NCBI GenBank assembly: GCA_016795255.1
Contig: JAEUIB010000885.1
Location: 1 to 6,009 of the forward strand
Reading direction: 5' to 3'
DNA length: 6,009 nt
Source: Planctomycetota bacterium
GTDB lineage: Bacteria; Planctomycetota; B15-G4; JADJEK01
Position 1 is the stretch's first letter, and each line of letters starts with the position of its first letter. Both the position numbers and the translations under genes were made by a program. A model generated the notes under the pieces. That model had not been told where the DNA came from and searched no databases. It saw nothing but the letters and a program-made list of their open reading frames with translations. Shown one piece after another: positions 1-6,009 of the stretch.

Positions 1-1316
1 CGGCGCACGGCGTACCCGAACACCAGCAACACCGTCGGCGACGCGAAGAACGCGCGCACCGGCGCCGGCAGGCCGTCGAGCATCGGCGACGTGAACCCGT
101 TCGCGTAGCCGAACGCCAGCACGATGCCGGGCAGCGCCAACGGCAGCATCGCCATCGCGTCGAGCAGGAACCCGGTCTTCGTCCGCTTGCGCACCGACAG
201 CCACGCGATCGCGACGCCGAGCACGAGGTCGACGAGCGTCGACAGGCTCGCGTAGATCAGCGAGTTCTTGACGCCGAGGTACGCGATCGGATCGGTCGCG
301 AGCCGCCCGTAGTGCCGCGCGGTGACTTCCTGCGGCAGCGCCGAGAAGAACCAGTGGTCCGAGATCGACACCAGCAGGATCGACAGGTGCGGCAGCAGCG
401 TCGCGACGACCAGCAGGATCAGCAGCGGGACCACCCACAACGCTTCGCCGCGTGACAACGGGCGCGTGCGGCTGGCGACCGTGCCTTTCGACGCCTGGGC
501 GCCGGAATGGCGCGCGACCGCGTAGCGGCCGAGCCCGAACAGCACGAGCGTCAGCACCAGCACCATCACGACCAGCGCGTAGGCGACCGGTTCGCGACTG
601 CCTTCGCTCGCGCGCTCGAAGATCTGCACGGCGACGAGGTTCCGCGCGTCGAACACGATCGGCGTCCCGAGATCGGTCAGCGCGAAGATGAAGACGACGA
701 TCGCGCCGGCGAACCAACCGGGCAGCACCAGCGGGAACGTCACCTTGCGGAACACGCGCCAGCGGCTCGCGCCCGACGATGCGGCGGCTTCCACCAGCGA
801 CGGGTCGACGTTCGCGAGCGTCGCCAGCAGGTTCAGGAACAGGATCGGGAACAGGTGGAGCGTCTCGAGCGCGATCACGCCCGCGAGCGGATGCGCGCCG
901 AGGAAGTCGATCGGTCGATCGATCCAGCCGAGCTCGAGCAGCGCGAGGTTGACCGAGCCGAACCGCGCGAACAGTTGCCGAAACCCGATCGACGCGACGA
1001 ACGGCGGCAACACCAGCGCGCCGAGCAGCAGAGCTTGGAACACGCCCTTGCCGCGGAACTCGCGGTTGACGAACAACAGCGCCAGCGGGAACGCCAGCAC
1101 GGTGCAGGCGACCATCACGATGCCGGACACCGCGAACGAGTTCTGGATCGACTCGACGAGCACCGGGTTCTGGAACGCGAGCGTGAACGCCTCGAACGAG
1201 AACTTGCCGTCGACGACGAACGCCCCGGCCAGGACGTGCCCGACCGGGAACACCAGGAACACCGCGAAGAACGCGGCGATCACGATGGCCCAAACGCTGC
1301 TTCCGCGCACCCGCAT
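1..1316 (-). CDS. ABC transporter permease, fused two-domain iron(III)/spermidine type (partial at left edge)
   Basis: This is the membrane channel of a binding-protein-dependent importer in the cytoplasmic membrane. The 438 codons visible from the ATG at 1316 read as an open hydrophobic protein with no stop before the window edge. A first membrane helix lies at about residues 9-31, with further segments near 62-83, 94-110, 145-168, 202-222 and 244-263. The first EAA loop, which docks on the ATPase, is clear at about 176-200: E176-A-A, G182, then FPLVLPG at 194-200. A hydrophilic linker (about 266-290) leads to a second set of helices from about 292, so the protein is the duplicated FbpB-like form. 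Its second EAA loop should lie beyond the window. The gene follows the rhodanese after 26 bases. The start is uncertain: an in-frame GTG lies at 1325 and a CTG overlaps the rhodanese stop at 1346. Neither the ATG nor the GTG has a visible ribosome-binding site. The family call is firm; the substrate is not known. Confidence 0.93.
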   Translation of the reverse strand, partial: MRVRGSSVWAIVIAAFFAVFLVFPVGHVLAGAFVVDGKFSFEAFTLAFQNPVLVESIQNSFAVSGIVMVACTVLAFPLALLFVNREFRGKGVFQALLLGALVLPPFVASIGFRQLFARFGSVNLALLELGWIDRPIDFLGAHPLAGVIALETLHLFPILFLNLLATLANVDPSLVEAAASSGASRWRVFRKVTFPLVLPGWFAGAIVVFIFALTDLGTPIVFDARNLVAVQIFERASEGSREPVAYALVVMVLVLTLVLFGLGRYAVARHSGAQASKGTVASRTRPLSRGEALWVVPLLILLVVATLLPHLSILLVSISDHWFFSALPQEVTARHYGRLATDPIAYLGVKNSLIYASLSTLVDLVLGVAIAWLSVRKRTKTGFLLDAMAMLPLALPGIVLAFGYANGFTSPMLDGLPAPVRAFFASPTVLLVFGYAVR

Positions 1317-1342
1317 GAACGGCACGAACGAGCGACCGCGCG

Positions 1343-1783
1343 TCAGCGCGCGTCCCGCTTCAGCTCCGCGTAGGTGGCGCCCGGCGCCGGGGTCGTCGTG
1401 ACCGGCAGGCCCGCACGCTGCCAGCCCTTGCGCGCGCTGTCCTTCGCGGAGCCGGGATTCCCGCCGAAGCCGCCGTCGATGTTCGACAGCTTCGTGAACC
1501 CCGCACCGGCCAGCACTTCGCACGCACGTCGCGAGCGACCGCCCATCTTGCAGCCGACGACGAGCGGCGCGTCCTTCGCGAACTTCGCCGCCACGACGCG
1601 GACGAAGTCGTCGTTCATCTCCATGCCCGCGCAGCCGAACACGGCGATCGGCACGTTGACGGCGCTCTTCGCGTGGCCCTCCGCGAACTCTTCGACCGTC
1701 CGGACGTCGAGGTACGCGATCGACGGATCGGCCGTCATGCGGCGATGGGCTTCTTGCGGATCGATCTCTTCGAAAGCGCTCAT
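1343..1783 (-). CDS. single-domain rhodanese-like sulfurtransferase
   Basis: This 146-residue protein has the rhodanese fold, which carries sulfur as a persulfide on a cysteine and passes it to a thiol acceptor or cyanide. The usual landmarks occur in order: the LDVRTVEEFAEGH block at 25-37, a VNVP turn at 42-45, the active-site loop C78-K-M-G-G-R-S84 (matching the family pattern CxxGxRS), and an IDGGFGG segment at 102-108 near the end of the domain. Cys78 is therefore the likely catalytic residue; Cys51 and Cys88 are additional cysteines. No signal peptide is seen, so it is probably cytoplasmic. The ATG has a good ribosome-binding site seven bases upstream. The gene lies 58 bases after the ATPase stop and 26 bases before the permease ATG, so it sits inside an ABC transporter operon. 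Its physiological acceptor cannot be told from sequence. Confidence 0.93.
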   Translation of the reverse strand: MSAFEEIDPQEAHRRMTADPSIAYLDVRTVEEFAEGHAKSAVNVPIAVFGCAGMEMNDDFVRVVAAKFAKDAPLVVGCKMGGRSRRACEVLAGAGFTKLSNIDGGFGGNPGSAKDSARKGWQRAGLPVTTTPAPGATYAELKRDAR

Positions 1784-1790
1784 GGTGGAT

Positions 1791-1794
1791 CTCC
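1791..1794 (-). promoter_or_regulatory. ribosome-binding site of the rhodanese gene
   Basis: GGAG on the minus strand, seven bases before the ATG at 1783, supports that start. It forms one half of an 8-base palindrome (CTCCGGAG, 1791-1798). With no loop, the palindrome cannot fold as a simple hairpin, so it is probably chance. Confidence 0.7.
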
Positions 1795-1841
1795 GGAGGA
1801 ACGTTCGAGCGGGCGACGGACGCGGGACGCCGGTCGTCGCG

Positions 1842-2912
1842 TCAGGTCGGGAACACGAGGGCGTCGTCGACGACGAGCGTCACCGTCGAGCCTTCGGGGA
1901 AACTCGGCGAACCGCCGAGCGAGAGCACGCGGACGACCGCACCACCGCCGACCTCGACGTCGTGCTGCAGCAATTCGCCGAGGAACGTGACGCGCGTCAC
2001 GCGGCCGCGCAACGCGTTCTGGCCGGGCGGCAGATCGGCGACGACGCGCAGGCGCTCCGGCCGGACGAGCACGTTCACCGTCGCGCTCGGCTGGAAGCGC
2101 GCACCGCGCGCGGTGACGCGACCGCGGACGGTGCCGAACTCGCCGGAGACCACGACGCCGTTCGCGTCGGCGGCGACGACGTGTCCCGCCAACGTGTTGA
2201 CGTCGCCGACGAAGCCGGCGATGAACGGCGTGGCCGGTTCGTCGTACAGCTCGCGCGGCGCACCCAACTGCTCGACGTGACCGCCGCGCAGCACGGCGAT
2301 GCGGTCGGCGAGCGCGAGCGCTTCGGCGCGATCGTGCGTCACGTACATCGCCGTCCGCTTCGTGCGGCGCTGGATCTCGCGGATCTCGACGCGCAGCTCG
2401 AGGCGCAGCGCGGCGTCGAGGTTCGACAACGGCTCGTCGAGCAGCAGCACCGCCGGCTCGACGACGAGCGCGCGCGCCAGCGCGACGCGCTGCTGCTGAC
2501 CGCCGGACAACCGATTCGGATGGCGATCCGCGAACGATTCCATGCGCACGAGTTCGAGCGCCTCGCGGACGCGGCGCGCCTTCTCGTCCTTGCCGACCTT
2601 GCGCACGTCGAGCCCGAACGCGACGTTCTGCTCGACCGTCATGTGCGGCCACAGCGCGTAGTTCTGGAACACCATGCCGCAGTCGCGCTTCTCGGCCGGC
2701 ACGCGCGTCAGATCGCGGCCGTCGAATTGGATCGAGCCCTTCGTCGGCTCGACGAAGCCGGCGACCGACCGCAGCAGCGTGGTCTTGCCGCAACCCGACG
2801 GTCCGAGCAGGAAGAAGAACTCGCCGTGCCCGATCTCGAGCGACACGCCGTCGAGCACGAGCGCTCCGGTGTCGTAGCGGACCGTCAGGTTCTGGATCGA
2901 GACTGCAGTCAT
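1842..2912 (-). CDS. ABC transporter ATP-binding protein, FbpC/PotA-like
   Basis: This 356-residue protein is the energy-coupling subunit of the importer and hydrolyses ATP on the cytoplasmic face of the permease. All motifs are intact: Walker A GPSGCGKTT (37-45), Q-loop Gln83 in VFQNYALWP, signature LSGGQQQR (135-142), Walker B LLLDEP (156-161), D-loop SNLD (163-166) and switch His193 in YVTHD. After the nucleotide-binding domain (about 1-235) comes a C-terminal region of about 120 residues with the VRPERLRVV segment typical of the TOBE domain in CUT1/PotA/FbpC-type ATPases; total length is normal for that group. The ATG overlaps the TGA of the binding-protein gene by four bases (ATGA, 2909-2912), and GAGGA lies nine bases upstream, so the two are probably translationally coupled. 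The subfamily includes transporters for iron(III), polyamines, thiamine and 2-aminoethylphosphonate, so the ATPase does not reveal the substrate. Confidence 0.96.
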   Translation of the reverse strand: MTAVSIQNLTVRYDTGALVLDGVSLEIGHGEFFFLLGPSGCGKTTLLRSVAGFVEPTKGSIQFDGRDLTRVPAEKRDCGMVFQNYALWPHMTVEQNVAFGLDVRKVGKDEKARRVREALELVRMESFADRHPNRLSGGQQQRVALARALVVEPAVLLLDEPLSNLDAALRLELRVEIREIQRRTKRTAMYVTHDRAEALALADRIAVLRGGHVEQLGAPRELYDEPATPFIAGFVGDVNTLAGHVVAADANGVVVSGEFGTVRGRVTARGARFQPSATVNVLVRPERLRVVADLPPGQNALRGRVTRVTFLGELLQHDVEVGGGAVVRVLSLGGSPSFPEGSTVTLVVDDALVFPT

Positions 2913-4336
2913 CGGGGTTCGTCCTCGGTCGATCCGTCGGCGGCTCGCAGTCGCGCCAACGTCACGACGGCACCGTACCGTTCACGCGCGAATTCGAGCC
3001 ACTGCGCCCGCAGGGTCTCGCGCATCTTCTCTTCCTTCCACTCGCGTCCGGCCATCGCGCCGAGTTCGTCCTCGGTGAACGGGTTGGCGAACAGCAGCTC
3101 CGCCGCCTGGCGCTTCGTCTCGCCGGTCAGGCCGTGGTACGCCTCGACGGCCGCCGCCAGCTCACGGTGCGTGTCGATGACCAGCGCGCCGAGGGCGTCG
3201 TTCAGGATCGTCCACCGCTCGGACGCGCGCGCGTAGTCGTAGCGGATCGACAGCGGCCGCTGGAACGGGTCCTCGAGCAGGTTCGTCCGGCCCTTCGTCT
3301 CGGCGTACGTCGCCGGGCGGATCGCGAGGCGATTCAGCGTGTACCGCCGCGGACCGCCGTCCTCGCCGCGGCGCAGCATCCACAGCCGCGCGGCCTCCGC
3401 CGACAGCATGAAGTCGACGAACAGCTCGGCCGTCTCGCGGTTCTTCGCGCCCTTCAGGATGCCGAGCGCGTCGGGATTCACGAGCGAGAGATGGTCCGGC
3501 ACGCGGAACGAGACGACCGCGTCGCCGACGCGATCGATCTGCGCCAGCGCGTACTGATCGATCGCCGGCGCACACGCCGTCTGACCGACGGCGCAGATCT
3601 TCGGCACCTCCGCCGAGAACTTCGTGAACGACGTCGTGTTGCCGCTCATCAGGCGGATGACTTCGAACCCGTGCGCGAAGCCGTGCGCCTGCAACAGGAT
3701 CTCGTAGACGGTGTGGTACGACGACGAGCCGCGCGGATCGGCGCCGCCGACCCAACCGTGCAGCCGCGGATCGCACAGGTCCTCCCACGTCTTCGGATCG
3801 AGCCCGCGCAACTCCGGCACGAGCTCGAACACGCGTCGATTCACCATGATCCCGAACGACGTCAGGCAGGTGCCGAACCACGTGCGGTCCGGGTCGAGGA
3901 TCGGGAAGCCGGCGAGCTCCGCGGGCACCCCGTCGAGCTCCTCCGGCGACGGGTCGTAGCGCGCGAGCAGCCCCTTCTTCTTCAGCGTGTCGTACGGGTC
4001 GGTGCCGCCGCCGAACATCAGGTCGGCGTCGATCCCGTCGGGCCGCTGCGCGAACTGCTCTTCGATCCAGCGCAGGATCTTCGTGCCGCCGCCCTGGTCG
4101 TACCAGGTGAACTCGACGTCCGAGCCGTCGCGCGCGTGCATGTGGCGACGGAACGCGTCCTCGAACTCGAACCGGATGCCCTCCCACTGCGGCGAGCAGA
4201 TGACGAGCTTGCGCACGCGCGTCGGGTGGTCGGCGCGGAACGGGCCGTCGTCGGTCCGCGACGTACCGAACAGGAACAACGGCAGTGCCAGGATCGGCAG
4301 CGGCAGCAGGACGAGTTGTTTGAGCCGGCTCACCAT
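2909..4336 (-). CDS. extracellular solute-binding protein of an iron(III)-type ABC importer, with C-terminal extension
   Basis: This is the ligand-capturing component of the importer and should act outside the cytoplasmic membrane. Residues 1-26 have a positive start (R4, K6) and a hydrophobic stretch at 8-23, with no lipobox cysteine. G24 and S26 could form a weak cleavage site, otherwise the segment stays as an anchor. The mature part begins with a strand at 42-49 and has the pattern DADLMFGGGTDPYDTLKKKGLL (about 103-124, quoted in part: DLMFGGGTDPYDTL), followed by WFGTCLTSFGIMVN (153-166) and a helical FVDFMLS segment near 306-312. This is the layout of type 2 periplasmic binding proteins of the FbpA-like group. 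At 475 residues it is over 100 longer than the usual 330-350. The excess is mainly a charged, helix-like tail from about 365. No adjacent Tyr-Tyr iron ligand pair is evident. Five cysteines (47, 157, 188, 248, 255) are present. Its ATG has no clear ribosome-binding site; a GTG follows as codon 2. Confidence 0.92.
   Translation of the reverse strand: MVSRLKQLVLLPLPILALPLFLFGTSRTDDGPFRADHPTRVRKLVICSPQWEGIRFEFEDAFRRHMHARDGSDVEFTWYDQGGGTKILRWIEEQFAQRPDGIDADLMFGGGTDPYDTLKKKGLLARYDPSPEELDGVPAELAGFPILDPDRTWFGTCLTSFGIMVNRRVFELVPELRGLDPKTWEDLCDPRLHGWVGGADPRGSSSYHTVYEILLQAHGFAHGFEVIRLMSGNTTSFTKFSAEVPKICAVGQTACAPAIDQYALAQIDRVGDAVVSFRVPDHLSLVNPDALGILKGAKNRETAELFVDFMLSAEAARLWMLRRGEDGGPRRYTLNRLAIRPATYAETKGRTNLLEDPFQRPLSIRYDYARASERWTILNDALGALVIDTHRELAAAVEAYHGLTGETKRQAAELLFANPFTEDELGAMAGREWKEEKMRETLRAQWLEFARERYGAVVTLARLRAADGSTEDEPR
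2922..2926 (-). promoter_or_regulatory. ribosome-binding site of the ATPase gene
   Basis: GAGGA on the minus strand lies nine bases before the ATG at 2912, inside the last codons of the binding-protein gene. It fixes the ATPase start and fits coupled translation across the ATGA overlap. Confidence 0.6.
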
Positions 4337-4364
4337 GGGGCGAGCAGGGTACCGCGGTCCGCGA
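4337..4364. other. 28-base gap between signalling gene and transporter operon
   Basis: No Shine-Dalgarno match, T-tract terminator or convincing promoter can be seen. The only pattern is two overlapping small palindromes, GGTACC (4348-4353) and ACCGCGGT (4351-4358). TACCCT on the minus strand, 10-15 bases before the ATG at 4336, matches TANNNT and could be a -10 element of a transcript with a very short leader, but this is weak. If the transporter genes have their own promoter, it probably lies here or inside the end of the signalling gene. Confidence 0.35.
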
Positions 4365-6009
4365 TCAGGACGGAGAGGTGCTCGATCCGTCGGCGCGCAC
4401 GACCTCGACGGAGTTGCGGCCGCGCTCCTTCGCGCGGTACAGCGCCGAGTCGGCGAGCTTCAGCAGGTCCTCGCGCGTCAGGTTGCGCCCCTCCTGGGCG
4501 ACGCCGCCGACGCTGATCGACAGCAGCAGTCCGTCGGTCGACTTCATGCCTTCGTCGTCGACGCGTGCGCGACAGCGTTCGAGGATCGTGTGCAGCGCTT
4601 CCGGCGACACGTCGGGCAGCACGGCGAGGAACTCGTCGCCGCCGTAGCGGCCGAGCTCGTCGTCGGTGCGCAGCGTGTTGCGGACGACTTCGGAGATGCG
4701 ACGCACGAACTCGTCGCCCATCAGGTGCCCGAAGTTGTCGTTGACCTTCTTCAGGTGGTCGCAGTCGATCAGAGCGATGCCGAGCTTGCCGACCTGTTCC
4801 TGCGGCAGCGCCAGCGCGCGATCGAAGTGTTCGAGGATCCCGCGGCGGTTCTTCAGCCCGGTGAGCTGGTCGGTCGTCGCTTCGGTCGACAGTCGGACGA
4901 GCGTCGTCGAGCGCATCGCGAGTCCGACGTGCGACGCGATCGCGGCCAGCAGGTCCAGCGACACGATCTGACCGGACTCGATCTCGACGGCGAGCAGGCC
5001 GAGCGTCTCGTCGCCGGCGAGCACCGGCACGTACGCCGTCGCGTGAGCGCGTTCGCCGAGCAGGAACTCGAGTTCGCGCAGCGTGCCCGGCAATTGGACC
5101 GGGTGGCCGCCGTCCAGCGCGCGTCGCAGCGGATGCGGCAGGTGCTGGACCGGCATGTGGAAGCTGTTCAACGGCAGCGGGACGTTGCCGCGCGAGCACA
5201 GGATCCCGCCGGCGATCTGCGATTTGTCGGGCTTCACGCGCAGGAAGTACGCGCGCGAGAACCCGAGTTCCTCGACCAAGCCGCCGGTCAGGGCGACCTC
5301 GACCGCTTCCATGTCGATCCCGTCGGTGATGCGCGCGAACAACACCGGCAGCGGCCCGAGATCGCGGACCGACACGCCGTGCGTCGCGTCGAGCGCCGAC
5401 GCGTGCATCGGCGTCACGGCGTCGGTGACGCTCTTCGCTTGAGCGATCGCCGCGGCGGCGCGCTCCTCGACCTCGGACACGACGGAGAGCGCGTCCTCGA
5501 TCGACGCACACAGGCGTCGCCGATTGCGCAGGATCGTGTCCGCCATCTCGACGACGCGCGGTCCCTCGAAGCGGGACGACGGGCACGTCGACGGCGGTGC
5601 GTAACCGAGCCGGGTCACGGCATAGTCGGCCGCGGCGAGCAGCTTGGCTTCGATGCACATCCGCTCGAAGTCGTCGGGCGCGAACGTCTCGAACTCGACG
5701 ATCGCTTGGCGGAAGATCTGCGGGGCGCTGGCCTTCTTCAGCAGTTCGACGGCCATCTTCGACGGGCAGCGAACGCTGTCGTCGGGCTCGAATCCGTGTT
5801 CGTCGCGTCGCGCGTGGACGGCGAAGTCCCCGACGTGATGCAGCAGGCCGAGCGTGTACGCCATCAAAGGATCGACGATGCCGCTGTCGCGGCCGAGCGG
5901 TTCGCTGGCGATCGCGCAGGCGATCGAGTGGCGCAGCAGCGGCCGGAACGTCGCGTCGTCCTCCAGCAAGCCGCGCAACCAGTGCATGCCGGAGGCGAGC
6001 AGCGCGAGG
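4365..6009 (-). CDS. HDOD-GAF-GGDEF diguanylate cyclase (partial at right edge)
   Basis: This signalling protein should make cyclic di-GMP from two GTP. Residues are numbered from the Met at 5987, but the frame stays open to 6009 (LALLASG precedes it), so that Met is internal and the true start lies outside. Residues 1-155 look like the second half of an HDOD domain. The GLLHHVG turn (47-53) stands where HD-type proteins have HDxG, and the later paired histidines are replaced by EFETF (98-102), so phosphodiesterase activity is not expected. Residues about 205-360 resemble a GAF sensor domain. The cyclase domain runs from about 365 to 530: DQLTGLKNRRG (373-383), a D-x-D-x-LKKVNDNFGH block (408-421), the RTDD inhibitory site (440-443), then GGDEF (449-453) exactly five residues later. 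Asn416 and Asp425 are kept at the guanine-contact positions. No membrane segment is seen in the visible part, so it is probably cytoplasmic. The signal sensed is unknown. Confidence 0.93.
   Translation of the reverse strand, partial: LALLASGMHWLRGLLEDDATFRPLLRHSIACAIASEPLGRDSGIVDPLMAYTLGLLHHVGDFAVHARRDEHGFEPDDSVRCPSKMAVELLKKASAPQIFRQAIVEFETFAPDDFERMCIEAKLLAAADYAVTRLGYAPPSTCPSSRFEGPRVVEMADTILRNRRRLCASIEDALSVVSEVEERAAAAIAQAKSVTDAVTPMHASALDATHGVSVRDLGPLPVLFARITDGIDMEAVEVALTGGLVEELGFSRAYFLRVKPDKSQIAGGILCSRGNVPLPLNSFHMPVQHLPHPLRRALDGGHPVQLPGTLRELEFLLGERAHATAYVPVLAGDETLGLLAVEIESGQIVSLDLLAAIASHVGLAMRSTTLVRLSTEATTDQLTGLKNRRGILEHFDRALALPQEQVGKLGIALIDCDHLKKVNDNFGHLMGDEFVRRISEVVRNTLRTDDELGRYGGDEFLAVLPDVSPEALHTILERCRARVDDEGMKSTDGLLLSISVGGVAQEGRNLTREDLLKLADSALYRAKERGRNSVEVVRADGSSTSPS

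Larger units (their letters stand above)
1..4336 (-). other. putative ABC importer operon: binding protein, ATPase, rhodanese, permease
   Basis: Four genes on one strand are separated by -4, 58 and 26 bases, with no recognisable terminator between them. A single transcript is likely. The order is binding protein first and permease last, with the rhodanese gene between ATPase and permease. The permease continues past the left edge, so more genes may follow. Confidence 0.7.

Noticed and set aside
906..925. Cluster of three GATC sites with palindrome TCGATCGA.
   Set aside because: It falls inside the permease coding frame and encodes the ordinary loop WIDRPIDF; Asp, Ile and Arg codons in GC-rich DNA give this pattern by chance.
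1813..1840. Inverted repeat GCGACG/CGTCGC between ATPase and rhodanese genes, considered as a terminator.
   Set aside because: The stem is only six bases with a 16-base loop and there is no T tract; such repeats are frequent by chance in this composition.
1780..2793. A 337-codon minus-strand frame overlapping the ATPase gene.
   Set aside because: It is a frame shadow of the ATPase: Arg/Ala-rich with no motif, while the other frame has every ABC ATPase motif in order.
1374..3236. A 620-codon open frame on the plus strand, with neighbours at 507-1373 and 3134-4516 giving an almost continuous plus-strand coding look.
   Set aside because: They lie antisense to clearly recognised genes, their translations are low-complexity Arg, Ala, Asp and Glu-rich strings with no family motif, and such open frames are expected opposite GC-rich codons.
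4330..5658. A 442-codon minus-strand frame across the cyclase gene.
   Set aside because: It is an Arg/Ala-rich shadow in another frame; the GGDEF, RxxD and GAF-like features are all in the frame ending at 4365.
5985..5987. ATG at 5987 as the true start of the signalling gene.
   Set aside because: The frame stays open to the window edge and the preceding residues LALLASG continue a typical HDOD helix, so this Met is internal.

Overview
The window is GC-rich, with G or C at most third codon positions, densely packed, and coded entirely on the minus strand. It suggests a high-GC Gram-negative bacterium. The combination of an HDOD-GGDEF sensor and a long iron-type binding protein would suit Planctomycetota, Myxococcota or a related group, but nothing here fixes the taxon. 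No RNA gene, insertion sequence, CRISPR array or clear terminator was found, and no intergenic gap exceeds 60 bases.

In transcription order (right to left), the window starts with the 3' part of a signalling gene that runs off the right edge. It encodes a degenerate HDOD domain, a GAF-like domain and an intact diguanylate cyclase (GGDEF) domain with a product-inhibition site. After 28 bases comes a four-gene block on the same strand. It encodes an extracellular solute-binding protein with an unusual C-terminal extension, an ABC ATPase joined to it by an ATGA overlap, a single-domain rhodanese (sulfurtransferase), and a fused two-domain ABC permease that is cut by the left edge.

The binding protein, ATPase and permease together make one complete importer of the iron(III)/spermidine/2-aminoethylphosphonate type. 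The binding protein captures the ligand outside the cytoplasmic membrane, the permease forms the channel, and the ATPase drives transport. The substrate cannot be fixed from sequence alone; iron(III) is the default guess for this subfamily, but no paired Tyr-Tyr iron ligand was found. The most unusual point is the rhodanese gene between the ATPase and permease genes, with its own good ribosome-binding site. It suggests, without proving, a sulfur-linked role for this transporter. The c-di-GMP gene may be only a neighbour.
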